Origin: Muribaculaceae bacterium
GTDB taxonomy: Bacteria; Bacteroidota; Bacteroidia; Bacteroidales; Muribaculaceae
DNA: 64,000 nt
Direction: 5' to 3'
Assembly: GCA_017619355.1 (NCBI GenBank)
Contig: JAFZSO010000035.1
Coordinates: forward strand, 1 to 64,000
The position numbers and the translations under genes are program-made. The notes beneath the pieces were generated by a model. It was not told the origin of the DNA, did no database searches, and was given only the letters and a program-made list of their open reading frames with translations. Below are positions 26,674 through 34,457 of this stretch, one piece after another (position 1 is the stretch's first letter; every line of letters begins with the position of its first letter).

Positions 26674-27468
26674 TTATTTAACGATTAGGACGATAATAGA
26701 CATTAACAAAGATGCCGCCGATAGCCACAAGCCCGGGGTCATAAACGAATTACCGAGAGCTGTCGACTCACGCGCCTTCTTGTCATTTGGTTGAACATAC
26801 ACAATATCATTTTGCTGCAGGTAAAAAACAGGCGACGAGTAAAGGCTATTCACGTCAGTCAAATCTACACGATAGGCCTTCTGATGGTCTCCTTCAAGAC
26901 GCATAACAAGTACGTTATCACGCAAACCATAAATCGTTAAGTCACCTGCACGGCTCAATGCATCAAGAATTGATATTCTATCATGGTCAATGATGAATCT
27001 GCCTGGCGTCTTCACCTCACCCATCACAGAAAAGTACATATCCAGGAAGTCCACCGTAACCTGTGGATCTCTTAACTGGTCGCGCTCTATCAGCGTATTC
27101 TTCACATATTCACTCACCTCGCTACGAGTCATTCCTGCCAAGTGCATCTTGCCCAAAATAGGGAAATCAATATTTCCACTCTCGTCAACAGTGTAGTTGG
27201 CAATTGTCGATGTTGAAAGGCCACGTCCTGATGTTGATGAGCTATAATGCCCTACAACTGGAAGGTTGAACAGATAAGCGAGTTCAGGGTTCTTGCTACT
27301 CACCAGTATCGACAACTTGTCGCCCGGTTGCAATCTTACAACTCTTGCATCCAGAATCTGCTGATTCTCTCCGTTCTTCACATTCTGGAAATAACCCACT
27401 TGAGGGGTCGAGCACGATGCCATCAGCATGCCGATGGCAAGTACTTTAACTAATTGTTTGATTTTCAT
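26674..27468 (-). CDS. wza: Wza-type polysaccharide export lipoprotein
   Basis: The 264-residue protein starts with a lipoprotein signal ending in MLMASC (Cys at about 19). A poly-export domain follows (VVRLQPGDKLSILVSSKNPE, then GNIDFPILGKMHLAGMTRSE), and a SLBB-like domain (FSVMGEVKTPGRFII, ISILDALSRAGDL). The C-terminus has a hydrophobic helix (LWLSAASLLMSIIVLIV). Wza homologues form the outer-membrane channel for capsule/EPS. The gene overlaps wecA by 23 nt and is 12 nt before wzc. Confidence 0.93.
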   Translation of the reverse strand: MKIKQLVKVLAIGMLMASCSTPQVGYFQNVKNGENQQILDARVVRLQPGDKLSILVSSKNPELAYLFNLPVVGHYSSSTSGRGLSTSTIANYTVDESGNIDFPILGKMHLAGMTRSEVSEYVKNTLIERDQLRDPQVTVDFLDMYFSVMGEVKTPGRFIIDHDRISILDALSRAGDLTIYGLRDNVLVMRLEGDHQKAYRVDLTDVNSLYSSPVFYLQQNDIVYVQPNDKKARESTALGNSFMTPGLWLSAASLLMSIIVLIVK

Positions 27469-28564
27469 TGTTTTTATGTATTTGTTTTATTTTTCTCGAT
27501 ATAATCATCATAATGAGCAGCCACAGCAGCACATCAAGGTAAAACACAAGATTGATGTTCAAGAAGAATGAAAAGCACACCGACGCCAATGTCAAAAACA
27601 GCGAGATGACGAGCATCTGTACCAGCGTCTTCGTCTGATTCTTATCATTAATTTCAAGCAGCATATGATGTATGTGGCTCTTGTCAGCAAGGAACGGGCT
27701 CCTCCGTTGATACAACCTCACTCCAACTACGCGCACCACGTCGAAACATGGCAGCAATAATGGCGAGAACACCACAACAAATGGATTCACACAGCTATCA
27801 ATCAGAATGGGATTTGTGTTGAGTGCTATACCTATATAGCCTATCATGAAACTCAACACAAGTGACCCGGTGTCGCCCATAAACAATTTCTTCTTGTTTT
27901 CAGGTTTTCCTTTTATGTTAAATGCCATGAAAGACGCAATTGAACCAAGTAATGCGGCACAAACGAAAGCATACCAATATGCTCCGACAATCACCGATAC
28001 CACAAAGTATGTTAGTAAGCAAATGGTGCACAGCCCACTGGCTAAACCATCTATGCCATCAATGAAATTGATAGCATTTGTTATTAACAAGATGGCGAAT
28101 ACCGTCAGCATGAAGCCGCTCCACTCGGGTAACATTGAGTTCAGACCAAACAGTCCATACAAGTTACTCAACCATACTCCCGAGAAACACAAAAGCAAGC
28201 CTGCCACTATTTGGGCAAAAAACTTGTTTCTATATCGCACACCCTTCAGGTCGTCATACAGCCCCACGCCAAACAACAATGTCACTCCACAGAACACCAG
28301 CAATAGATGATTGGCCCCACACAATAGCGTGGCTGAATCCACCACACCAGTGAGTTTCACAATCGTCCAAAACAAAACTATCGTGACAAGCGAAGCAAGA
28401 TAAATAGCCACACCCCCAAGCCTGGGAATGCGCCCCTTGTGTATCTTTCGCTCGTTGATAGTATCAAATAGCGAGTACTTATAAGCAACTGCCAGCGTCT
28501 TAAGAATAACAATGGAAGCAATCAGGGCGCTCGTTAAAAAGACTATGAGATATAATAAATTCAT
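27446..28564 (-). CDS. wecA: WecA-like undecaprenyl-phosphate GlcNAc-1-phosphate transferase
   Basis: This 372-residue polytopic enzyme of the MraY/WecA family shows the catalytic loops LYDDLKGVRYRNKFFAQ (about 100-116), NAINFIDGIDGLASG (about 162-176) and LFMGDTGSLVLSF (about 228-240). The cytoplasmic HIHHMLLE His-rich loop that marks WecA/TagO types is also present. It starts the repeat unit by forming undecaprenyl-PP-HexNAc, most likely GlcNAc. Its start overlaps the stop of the regulator as ATGA, indicating translational coupling. Confidence 0.92.
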   Translation of the reverse strand: MNLLYLIVFLTSALIASIVILKTLAVAYKYSLFDTINERKIHKGRIPRLGGVAIYLASLVTIVLFWTIVKLTGVVDSATLLCGANHLLLVFCGVTLLFGVGLYDDLKGVRYRNKFFAQIVAGLLLCFSGVWLSNLYGLFGLNSMLPEWSGFMLTVFAILLITNAINFIDGIDGLASGLCTICLLTYFVVSVIVGAYWYAFVCAALLGSIASFMAFNIKGKPENKKKLFMGDTGSLVLSFMIGYIGIALNTNPILIDSCVNPFVVVFSPLLLPCFDVVRVVGVRLYQRRSPFLADKSHIHHMLLEINDKNQTKTLVQMLVISLFLTLASVCFSFFLNINLVFYLDVLLWLLIMMIISRKIKQIHKNNENQTIS

Positions 28565-29118
28565 TTAACAACTTCAATAAAATTAGAACTAATCGTCATC
28601 AGTGCTACTGATATCACGTTCTTGATTTCTATTACTACTCGCTTGTTGCGCCGACCCTCTACTTTCACAAACACACCTTCTATGCCGTCCATCGGACCGC
28701 CGTGCACACGCACTTTTGTCCCTTTTGCCAGCTTAAGCTCTTCGGGCCTCAAGTAAATAAGCGATTCATCATGAAGGTTTGTTACCGCAATGAAATCGTT
28801 CATCTGGTTGTCGGGCACTATGATGGGCACATTCTTGCCATCTTCACGGCAGGTCATATATTGTAGATACGGAACTTTCGACTTGAAGGCCTGTATCCGG
28901 GGTTTCGTGCAATGAACAAATACCAGATTATGCATCACCGGCTCAAGCACCCTTATCTTCCTGCCATTCCTTGCATTCTTCAGTCTGTAATGCATCGGAA
29001 CATAACTCTCTATGTTCTCAGCATCAAGCAGTGCTTTCACCGTAAGTTCGCGGCTATAGGTTGCACGCATTGCAAACCACAGCATCACGTCTTCCTGTAT
29101 TTCTAGCTGTTCACTCAT
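28561..29118 (-). CDS. NusG-like transcription antiterminator (UpxY type)
   Basis: The 185-residue protein has an N-terminal NGN domain (WFAMRATYSRELTVKALL, SYVPM) and a C-terminal KOW domain (GTKVRVHGGPMDGIEGVF). In Bacteroides, UpxY proteins encoded first in capsule operons act on the 5' leader to allow transcription through that operon. Here it is also the first gene, after a leader of about 135 nt, and it overlaps the next gene by ATGA. No UpxZ-like gene follows. The family is certain; the UpxY role is inferred from position. Confidence 0.88.
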   Translation of the reverse strand: MSEQLEIQEDVMLWFAMRATYSRELTVKALLDAENIESYVPMHYRLKNARNGRKIRVLEPVMHNLVFVHCTKPRIQAFKSKVPYLQYMTCREDGKNVPIIVPDNQMNDFIAVTNLHDESLIYLRPEELKLAKGTKVRVHGGPMDGIEGVFVKVEGRRNKRVVIEIKNVISVALMTISSNFIEVVK

Positions 29119-29254
29119 CGCAACAAGCAGTAAATCTCAGCATTTCTATATAACTTTGGTGTTTTGAACTTTAACTAACAAGCTCAAACACAAGATTTTA
29201 AGAAAAGCACTTTCAAAATAGCGACACTGAGTAGCTCACAATCACTATCTAAAA
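29119..29254 (-). promoter_or_regulatory. 5' leader of the polysaccharide operon
   Basis: About 135 nt lie between the predicted start of transcription and the regulator ATG. The first part contains an imperfect hairpin (29220-29246): AGTGAT / GTCGCT outer and TGAG / CTCA inner stems around CTA. In UpxY-controlled operons the regulator acts on such a leader; whether this hairpin is involved is unknown. Confidence 0.45.
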
Positions 29255-29259
29255 GCGTA

Positions 29260-29290
29260 CAAATTTAGTGTTTTTTTTCATTTTACACAA
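29260..29290 (-). promoter_or_regulatory. promoter of the polysaccharide operon
   Basis: On the minus strand TAAATTTG (29267-29260) fits the TAnnTTTG -7 element, with TTG (29290-29288) exactly 20 nt upstream. This is a textbook Bacteroidota promoter. Confidence 0.8.
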
Positions 29291-29335
29291 GAATTTCTAT
29301 TTAAAACAATAACTTTACTATTATATATAATAATA

Positions 29336-29366
29336 TTAAAAAAAGGAACGACGTACTCGCTCCTTT
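29336..29366 (-). terminator. Intrinsic terminator after the T9SS-tailed phosphoesterase gene
   Basis: On the minus strand a 9-bp stem AAAGGAGCG / CGTTCCTTT (one G-U pair) is followed by TTTTTTTAATA. It separates the gene at 29430-31430 from the promoter of the polysaccharide operon. Confidence 0.82.
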
Positions 29367-29429
29367 CTAAAGGTCAATCATGTCACGCAACAAAGTGAAG
29401 GCAAAACACCGCTGTAATGTCGCAAAAGG

Positions 29430-31430
29430 CTATTTCACAACCACCTTCACCGCCTCGGAACCATGACGCACTATGTACACTCCTCCCGACGTGAAATGAT
29501 AACTGAATGTCTCGTCAGCACCACACTTGCGACGCATCATTAGCCTGCCATACAAGTCATATATCTCAACAATGCCTTCACGATTTGTCCTGATGTTTAC
29601 AGGTCCCATCGTCATTGTAGGCGATACACTTAACACTCGTTCATCATGTTTCACATCAAGGGTGGCATCAGCCACATCTCCTAAATCTAAAGTGGCATAA
29701 AGGTCATTAACCACACATTCACCCAATTTTCCATAGTTGTTCAAATCATTATATACACTCACAAACAGTGTGTCCAATTTCGGATAGGCATAACCAGTAT
29801 ACACATCCCTCAACGTAAGCGCATATTCCTCTTTCACAATAGCATAGAACAGGCTGTCAATGCCCTCAAACACATCTGCACGAAGGTCTTCAGTGTATTT
29901 CTTTCCCTCGTTACCTTCTGCCATGAGCAAATAGCTTCGTTTTGCCGATTCTCCAAGGTATTTCGACACAATAGCGGCCAGTTCCTCAGTCGTTTCGGGT
30001 ATATTGCATAATCCAAATAGCAATTCAGTGCCACCCAACATTTCACCCACTTTTTCTATCACTCTATCATAGTACACATCTGTCAACCGGGTTATCAGTG
30101 ATGGAATGCATGCCTGAAGTGTTGAATTTGACTGCAACTGCAGGTCCGACATCGACGGGATAGAGCGCACCACTCCCCCACTTATCCGCATTTGCTTGCA
30201 CTCGCTGTCAAGACTCACAAACCTGAACGGATGTGGATATCCAACGAGTGCTCCACTTGCTATTTCAGTGAGAGAATCCCTTTTGTTTTCGGTATAATAC
30301 CTGGTAATGTCAGGTACATGCAAGTGACCTGTGAACAGTACCTTAATGCCAGAGTCTATAAACTGTTCACGTATCTCTTCGTTTTCTTCAATGATATATG
30401 GTTTCAGCAACGACGCCTCTTTGTCGAAGTGTTGCACAAGATGATGATGCATCATCGCTATCACACGTTTTCCTTGTGCACGCGCCTCTCTGGCTTGATC
30501 CAACAGCCAAGTGAGCGTTTCTGCTTTAATGCGACCACCCACTTGCGACACATCGGCGCTGTCCCCCTGGCACTCAAAAAGGTTCTCTTCGTCTTCATTG
30601 CTATCGATGCCAAGTATCACAAGTCCGCTCACTGGCTCAACAACATAGCTCAGCGAATTTTCGTCTCGAACCGAGCTTTCATCATACCCAAAACCGTGGT
30701 ATATTGCAGCAAATTCCTCACGAGTAACCGTTTCGGCCACAAAGGTCTCATCACCATCAAAGTATCGAGCCTGCGGATTATTGCAGTCGTGATTGCCCGG
30801 TATAACAAGGGCACGGATACCCGAGTCTTTCATCCTTTGCAATTCATTCTCCACATATTCATGGCTTACCCGTTCACCGTCTTTGGTCAGATCACCCGTA
30901 ATAAGCACTAATTCAGGATGTAACTCAATAATACTGTCAACCATGGTTGTGAAGATCTCTGCACTCTGGCGTATCATTTTGCGATCACTCGACACGTAGT
31001 CTTGCATAGCGTTTCCATCATTTACCAACAACGATGGAGCCATCACATGTATATCACTCAGAACCACAAGGTTTATGGCATCATGTTTAAAGGCTTCCTG
31101 CAACACGCTGAAATGCTGCTCGGGCACTACTGCATCATCATCAAGCACACAACGCACATGATAATTACCCGGCTCAAGGCCTGTTCCAACTACAAATGTT
31201 CCCGATACGGCACCATCATGCACTTGCATCATTTCCTTCATGGGTTGCAACGACAAGTCCTTATATAACAATATATTGCAACCAACAGGCAGATCAGTGT
31301 ATGTAATACTCACATTCTCCCCTTCATGGAACGCTTCACTTGACACCGTCACCGTGGCGGGACCGGCTTTCATAGTCATGCTCACTAATGCAAATGAAAA
31401 CAACGCTGTCAGCAATAATACCTTTTTCAT
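29430..31430 (-). CDS. secreted metallophosphoesterase with T9SS sorting tail
   Basis: I take the start at the MKKVLLLTALFSFALVSM signal peptide (31430), giving 666 residues. An N-terminal beta domain (about 24-110) precedes the calcineurin-like phosphoesterase: LSDIHVMAP, LITGDLTKDG, VIPGNHDCN, MMHHH and FTGHLHVPD carry the metal ligands. A helical region (about 420-580) follows. The end (VNIRTNREGIVEIYDLYGRL, GGVYIVRHGSEAVKVVVK) is a classical type A T9SS sorting domain, so the enzyme is exported and probably surface-attached. The substrate is unknown. It is transcribed alone, ending at its own terminator. Confidence 0.9.
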   Translation of the reverse strand: MKKVLLLTALFSFALVSMTMKAGPATVTVSSEAFHEGENVSITYTDLPVGCNILLYKDLSLQPMKEMMQVHDGAVSGTFVVGTGLEPGNYHVRCVLDDDAVVPEQHFSVLQEAFKHDAINLVVLSDIHVMAPSLLVNDGNAMQDYVSSDRKMIRQSAEIFTTMVDSIIELHPELVLITGDLTKDGERVSHEYVENELQRMKDSGIRALVIPGNHDCNNPQARYFDGDETFVAETVTREEFAAIYHGFGYDESSVRDENSLSYVVEPVSGLVILGIDSNEDEENLFECQGDSADVSQVGGRIKAETLTWLLDQAREARAQGKRVIAMMHHHLVQHFDKEASLLKPYIIEENEEIREQFIDSGIKVLFTGHLHVPDITRYYTENKRDSLTEIASGALVGYPHPFRFVSLDSECKQMRISGGVVRSIPSMSDLQLQSNSTLQACIPSLITRLTDVYYDRVIEKVGEMLGGTELLFGLCNIPETTEELAAIVSKYLGESAKRSYLLMAEGNEGKKYTEDLRADVFEGIDSLFYAIVKEEYALTLRDVYTGYAYPKLDTLFVSVYNDLNNYGKLGECVVNDLYATLDLGDVADATLDVKHDERVLSVSPTMTMGPVNIRTNREGIVEIYDLYGRLMMRRKCGADETFSYHFTSGGVYIVRHGSEAVKVVVK

Positions 31431-31474
31431 CTTGATGTAACAATTAATCACATTAAATCGATTTCATGGCACCT

Positions 31475-31924
31475 TCACAATGCATCATATGTCGGTATCT
31501 CAGGTAAAAACGAATAATCATCATGATCATAGTCAATCTTGCAGCAATAGTGGTTCAATCCATTGCTCACCACAAGATATCGCGCATGCAAAACCATGTT
31601 GTAACGCACAATTTGGTCAAATGTTTCTTGACTGATTTCTATATGTGGAGCCTTATACTCCACAATCATCAGAGGAGCACCTATAGAGTCAGCTATAAGC
31701 GTGTCGCAACGGCGCTTGATGCCATTCTGCTTCAGCGACACCTCATTGGCCATCAATGCTGCCGGAAAACCTTTCTCTTCAATCAGATAGCGAACAAAAT
31801 GCTGACGGACCCATTCTTCAGGCGTTAGAGCCACATACCTGCGGCGCAGTGCATCAAATATCACCCGATGACCATCAGGATTCGATTTCACTTTAAATGT
31901 ATAACTTGGCAGGTTTAGTTGCAT
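31475..31924 (-). CDS. orphan HSDR_N-domain protein
   Basis: From the ATG at 31924 the product has 149 residues and starts MQLNLPSYTFKVKSNPDGHR. It matches the type I restriction enzyme R-protein N-terminal (HSDR_N-like) family: YVALTPEEWVRQHFVRYLI, then the PD-(D/E)xK nuclease core KRRCDTLI ... PLMIVEYKAPHI. No helicase, HsdM or HsdS is nearby. Small stand-alone members are common in Bacteroidales; their role is unknown. A longer reading from 31978 would run through the promoter element at 31945-31952, so I reject that start. Confidence 0.85.
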   Translation of the reverse strand: MQLNLPSYTFKVKSNPDGHRVIFDALRRRYVALTPEEWVRQHFVRYLIEEKGFPAALMANEVSLKQNGIKRRCDTLIADSIGAPLMIVEYKAPHIEISQETFDQIVRYNMVLHARYLVVSNGLNHYCCKIDYDHDDYSFLPEIPTYDAL

Positions 31925-31944
31925 CGTGACTTTTTTGATTTTAG

Positions 31945-31952
31945 CAAAGTTA
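31945..31952 (-). promoter_or_regulatory. -7 promoter element for the HSDR_N gene
   Basis: The minus strand reads TAACTTTG, 20 nt before the ATG at 31924. The 20 bases 31945-31964 are identical to those at 60078-60097 upstream of the GxDLY operon. Confidence 0.75.
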
Positions 31953-31987
31953 CACATTTTTTTTATGTGGCAATGCATTTTTTATTG

Positions 31988-31995
31988 TATTTTTG
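31988..31995 (+). promoter_or_regulatory. -7 promoter element for the phosphopantetheinyl transferase
   Basis: TATTTTTG ends only 4 nt before the ATG at 32000, so the transcript would start at or next to the start codon (leaderless or nearly so). Confidence 0.7.
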
Positions 31996-31999
31996 TAAC

Positions 32000-32602
32000 A
32001 TGAATCGATATCCGCTCTTTTTTATCAACGACGACCTCACACACTTCAACCTCGAGGAAGCCTTGCCGTTGCTTGACGAACAACGTCGGGCCGAAACTCT
32101 TCGTTACAGAAATCGCCAGCTACAGGTGCAGTGCGCCGCTTCATGGATGCTACTCAAAGAAGCATTGATGCAAGTGTTTGGCATCGACCAAATGCCGTCG
32201 ATTGCACTCAGAGAGCATGGCAAGCCCTACTTTTCGCAATTACCACACATCCATTTCAACCTGAGTCACTGCAGTCAGGCTGTAGCTTGTGCTGTGAGCA
32301 CTCATGAGGTGGGTATTGACATTGAAGCGGTCCGCCACCCGCTCAACGAGCAGCTGGCTCGATATGTGCTCACCGACGACGAGTTTCAACAAGTAACCAG
32401 TGCCACGAATCCCGTACTGGCTTTCACCCGCTACTGGACTATCAAAGAGAGCATTGTGAAACTCACCGGCAATGGTATCGCTGACGATGTGAAGACGGTT
32501 CTCGAACGCTATGGTCAGCGCATTTTCTCAGTTTCAACTGTCGCCCCCAACCTGCAGTTTGTCTGCACAGTATCTTCATTCAAAACCGCTTTTAATTCTT
32601 GA
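32000..32602 (+). CDS. 4'-phosphopantetheinyl transferase (Sfp/AcpT-like)
   Basis: The protein starts at MNRYPLFFINDDLTHFNLEE and has 200 residues. The transferase motifs are HFNLSHC (about 86-92), VGIDIEAVRHP with the Mg2+-binding D.E (about 106-116) and FTRYWTIKESIVKLTGNG with W.xKE (about 146-163). It transfers phosphopantetheine from CoA to a carrier protein serine. No carrier protein, PKS or NRPS gene is nearby, so a housekeeping or unlinked target is likely. An upstream start at 31919 would run through the promoter and is rejected. Confidence 0.88.
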   Translation: MNRYPLFFINDDLTHFNLEEALPLLDEQRRAETLRYRNRQLQVQCAASWMLLKEALMQVFGIDQMPSIALREHGKPYFSQLPHIHFNLSHCSQAVACAVSTHEVGIDIEAVRHPLNEQLARYVLTDDEFQQVTSATNPVLAFTRYWTIKESIVKLTGNGIADDVKTVLERYGQRIFSVSTVAPNLQFVCTVSSFKTAFNS

Positions 32603-32663
32603 TTGTTGCACATTTCACTTTTTATTCCTAATTTAGCACAGATTTATACCATATATCTCAGCA

Positions 32664-33713
32664 ATGCCCCCAAAAAAGAACGACATATCTTATTTTAACC
32701 TGTCTCAGGAGATTAAGAACAAGAAGTTTCGCCCCATCTATGTGCTTCAGGGAGAAGAGCCCTACTATATCGACAAGTTGTCCGATCTCATTGTAGACAA
32801 CGCCCTCACTGAAGACGAGCGCGACTTTAATCTCACAATTGTTTACGGTGTCGACGCCGATGTCAAGCAAGTCATCAATGCCTGCAAACAATATCCCGTC
32901 ATGGCCCAACGCCAGGTGGTCGTTCTTCGTGAAGCCCAAAACACCTCCAAGCCTAATGTCAGCATCGAAAAGGAACTGAACCAGTTCAAATTCTATGCAC
33001 AAAAACCTCTCGATAGCACCATACTCGTCATCTGCTTCAAAGGCGGGAACCTGAAAGGTGCCGAATTTCTGAAAGAACTCAAAGCCTCTGATAATGGAGT
33101 CGTGTTCACCAGCAACAAAGTAAGAGACTATGAGCTGCCTCGCCTTGTGGTTGATTACGTCAATTCCGTTTACTGCAACATCGATGATAAAGCCGCCAGC
33201 ATGCTGGCCGACTTTGTAGGTACCGACCTTTCGCGTCTATTTGGGGAAATCGACAAGCTCATACTCCTTGTTGGCACCGACAAGCGCATCACGCCGGCAC
33301 TCATTGAGCGCAACATTGGTATCAGCAAAGATTATAACAACTTTGAACTCGAGGATGCTTTCAGCAATCGCAATGCCGAGAAAGTCTACCGTATCCTCGA
33401 CTACTTCGAGAAGAACCCTAAAAACAATCCGGTTGTCGTCACCGTGAGCATGCTCTTCTCTTTCTTCTCCAACTTGCTGCTCATACGCACTTCTCGTGAT
33501 AAATCCGACAAAGGCCTCATGGCGCAAATCAACACACAGTCATCATTCCGCCTGGGCAAACTCAAGAAGGCCGCCAACAGTTATTCCACGCTGGCTTGTG
33601 TCAACATCATCAGCTATCTGCGTGAGTGTGATGTGAAATCTAAAGGACAAGGCTCAAGACAAGACTCCTACTCGCTTCTCAGAGACTTGGCTTACAAGAT
33701 TTTGCATTCCTGA
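32664..33713 (+). CDS. holA: DNA polymerase III delta subunit
   Basis: The 349-residue protein has the HolA layout: FRPIYVLQGEEPYYIDKLSD near the N-terminus, DFNLTIVYGVDADV, QRQVVVLREAQ, and the central KLILLVGTDKRITPALIERN followed by the helical C-terminal collar domain. Delta is the wrench of the clamp loader that opens the beta clamp. The gene is 61 nt after the phosphopantetheinyl transferase and convergent with the beta-barrel gene. Confidence 0.93.
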   Translation: MPPKKNDISYFNLSQEIKNKKFRPIYVLQGEEPYYIDKLSDLIVDNALTEDERDFNLTIVYGVDADVKQVINACKQYPVMAQRQVVVLREAQNTSKPNVSIEKELNQFKFYAQKPLDSTILVICFKGGNLKGAEFLKELKASDNGVVFTSNKVRDYELPRLVVDYVNSVYCNIDDKAASMLADFVGTDLSRLFGEIDKLILLVGTDKRITPALIERNIGISKDYNNFELEDAFSNRNAEKVYRILDYFEKNPKNNPVVVTVSMLFSFFSNLLLIRTSRDKSDKGLMAQINTQSSFRLGKLKKAANSYSTLACVNIISYLRECDVKSKGQGSRQDSYSLLRDLAYKILHS

Positions 33714-33767
33714 TTACCCCTTCATTTTTTCCCCTTTCCTTTTGCTTCGCCGGCTCTTAACCAAGGG

Positions 33768-34457
33768 TCATTTCAACCTGTAATAATACCCCATCGTCAC
33801 CATAATCGACATGGAACTGGAGCCAGAGAAAACATCAGTCTTATGGTTGCTGAACACATCGTTCAGACCATAATAGAAACGACCCTCAAGTGTGAACGAA
33901 TGGCGACGGTCCTTAAACCATTCTATGCCAACACCTGCCGAGATGCCATAGTCAAAGCGGTTGTTGATTTTCATGGCAAACTGGCTTGTACTGCGGTTCT
34001 CACTCGGGAACCCCTCTATCGTTTCAAAATGCTCATAATCAAAATTCGACTTGGTTCCTGAAGCAATCATGAAACCCACTTCAGGACCGGCATTGAAATA
34101 GCCATGAAAATGGTTGCCACCAAAATACACATGGGTCATCACAGGCAACTGAACATAGGTCAACGTACGCTGGTATTGATAGTCATAACCCTCAAACTTC
34201 TCCTTCCATCCACGTTGCTCCACATTCAATTCGCCTATTAGGCCAAAGTGGCGTTCCTCGATATATCTGAAAGTGGCTCCAGCCATAAAGCCCGGCAGCA
34301 GCGTCTGGGGCACCGATGGATTGAAATTGACCTTCGACAGCGTTGCTCCAGCTTTACCACCCACCGATATCTGGGCCTCATAGTGTGTCTGTGCTTGCAA
34401 GCCTTGGTGGGCCAGCAAGCACAAAAGAAATAATGTGAAAAACTTAGTCAATCTCAT
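33768..34457 (-). CDS. PorT-like outer-membrane beta-barrel protein
   Basis: The 229-residue protein has a signal peptide (1-22, ending LQAQ) and alternating amphipathic strands typical of an eight-stranded barrel (VGGKAGATLSKVNF, PGFMAGATFRYIEE, FGLIGELNVEQRGWKE, YVQLPVMTHVYF). It ends in an aromatic-rich strand and YYYRLK. It resembles the PorT/OMP_b-brl family of Bacteroidota; PorT itself is a T9SS component, but many family members are not, so that role is not claimed. It overlaps the LysM gene by ATGA. Confidence 0.85.
   Translation of the reverse strand: MRLTKFFTLFLLCLLAHQGLQAQTHYEAQISVGGKAGATLSKVNFNPSVPQTLLPGFMAGATFRYIEERHFGLIGELNVEQRGWKEKFEGYDYQYQRTLTYVQLPVMTHVYFGGNHFHGYFNAGPEVGFMIASGTKSNFDYEHFETIEGFPSENRSTSQFAMKINNRFDYGISAGVGIEWFKDRRHSFTLEGRFYYGLNDVFSNHKTDVFSGSSSMSIMVTMGYYYRLK

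Noticed and set aside
31475-31924. Remnant of a type I restriction-modification system
   Set aside because: No hsdM, hsdS or helicase fragments around it; the protein looks complete in itself with its own promoter.
33768-34457. PorT as a T9SS component
   Set aside because: The barrel resembles the family, but sequence alone does not separate PorT from other family members and no other por genes are adjacent.
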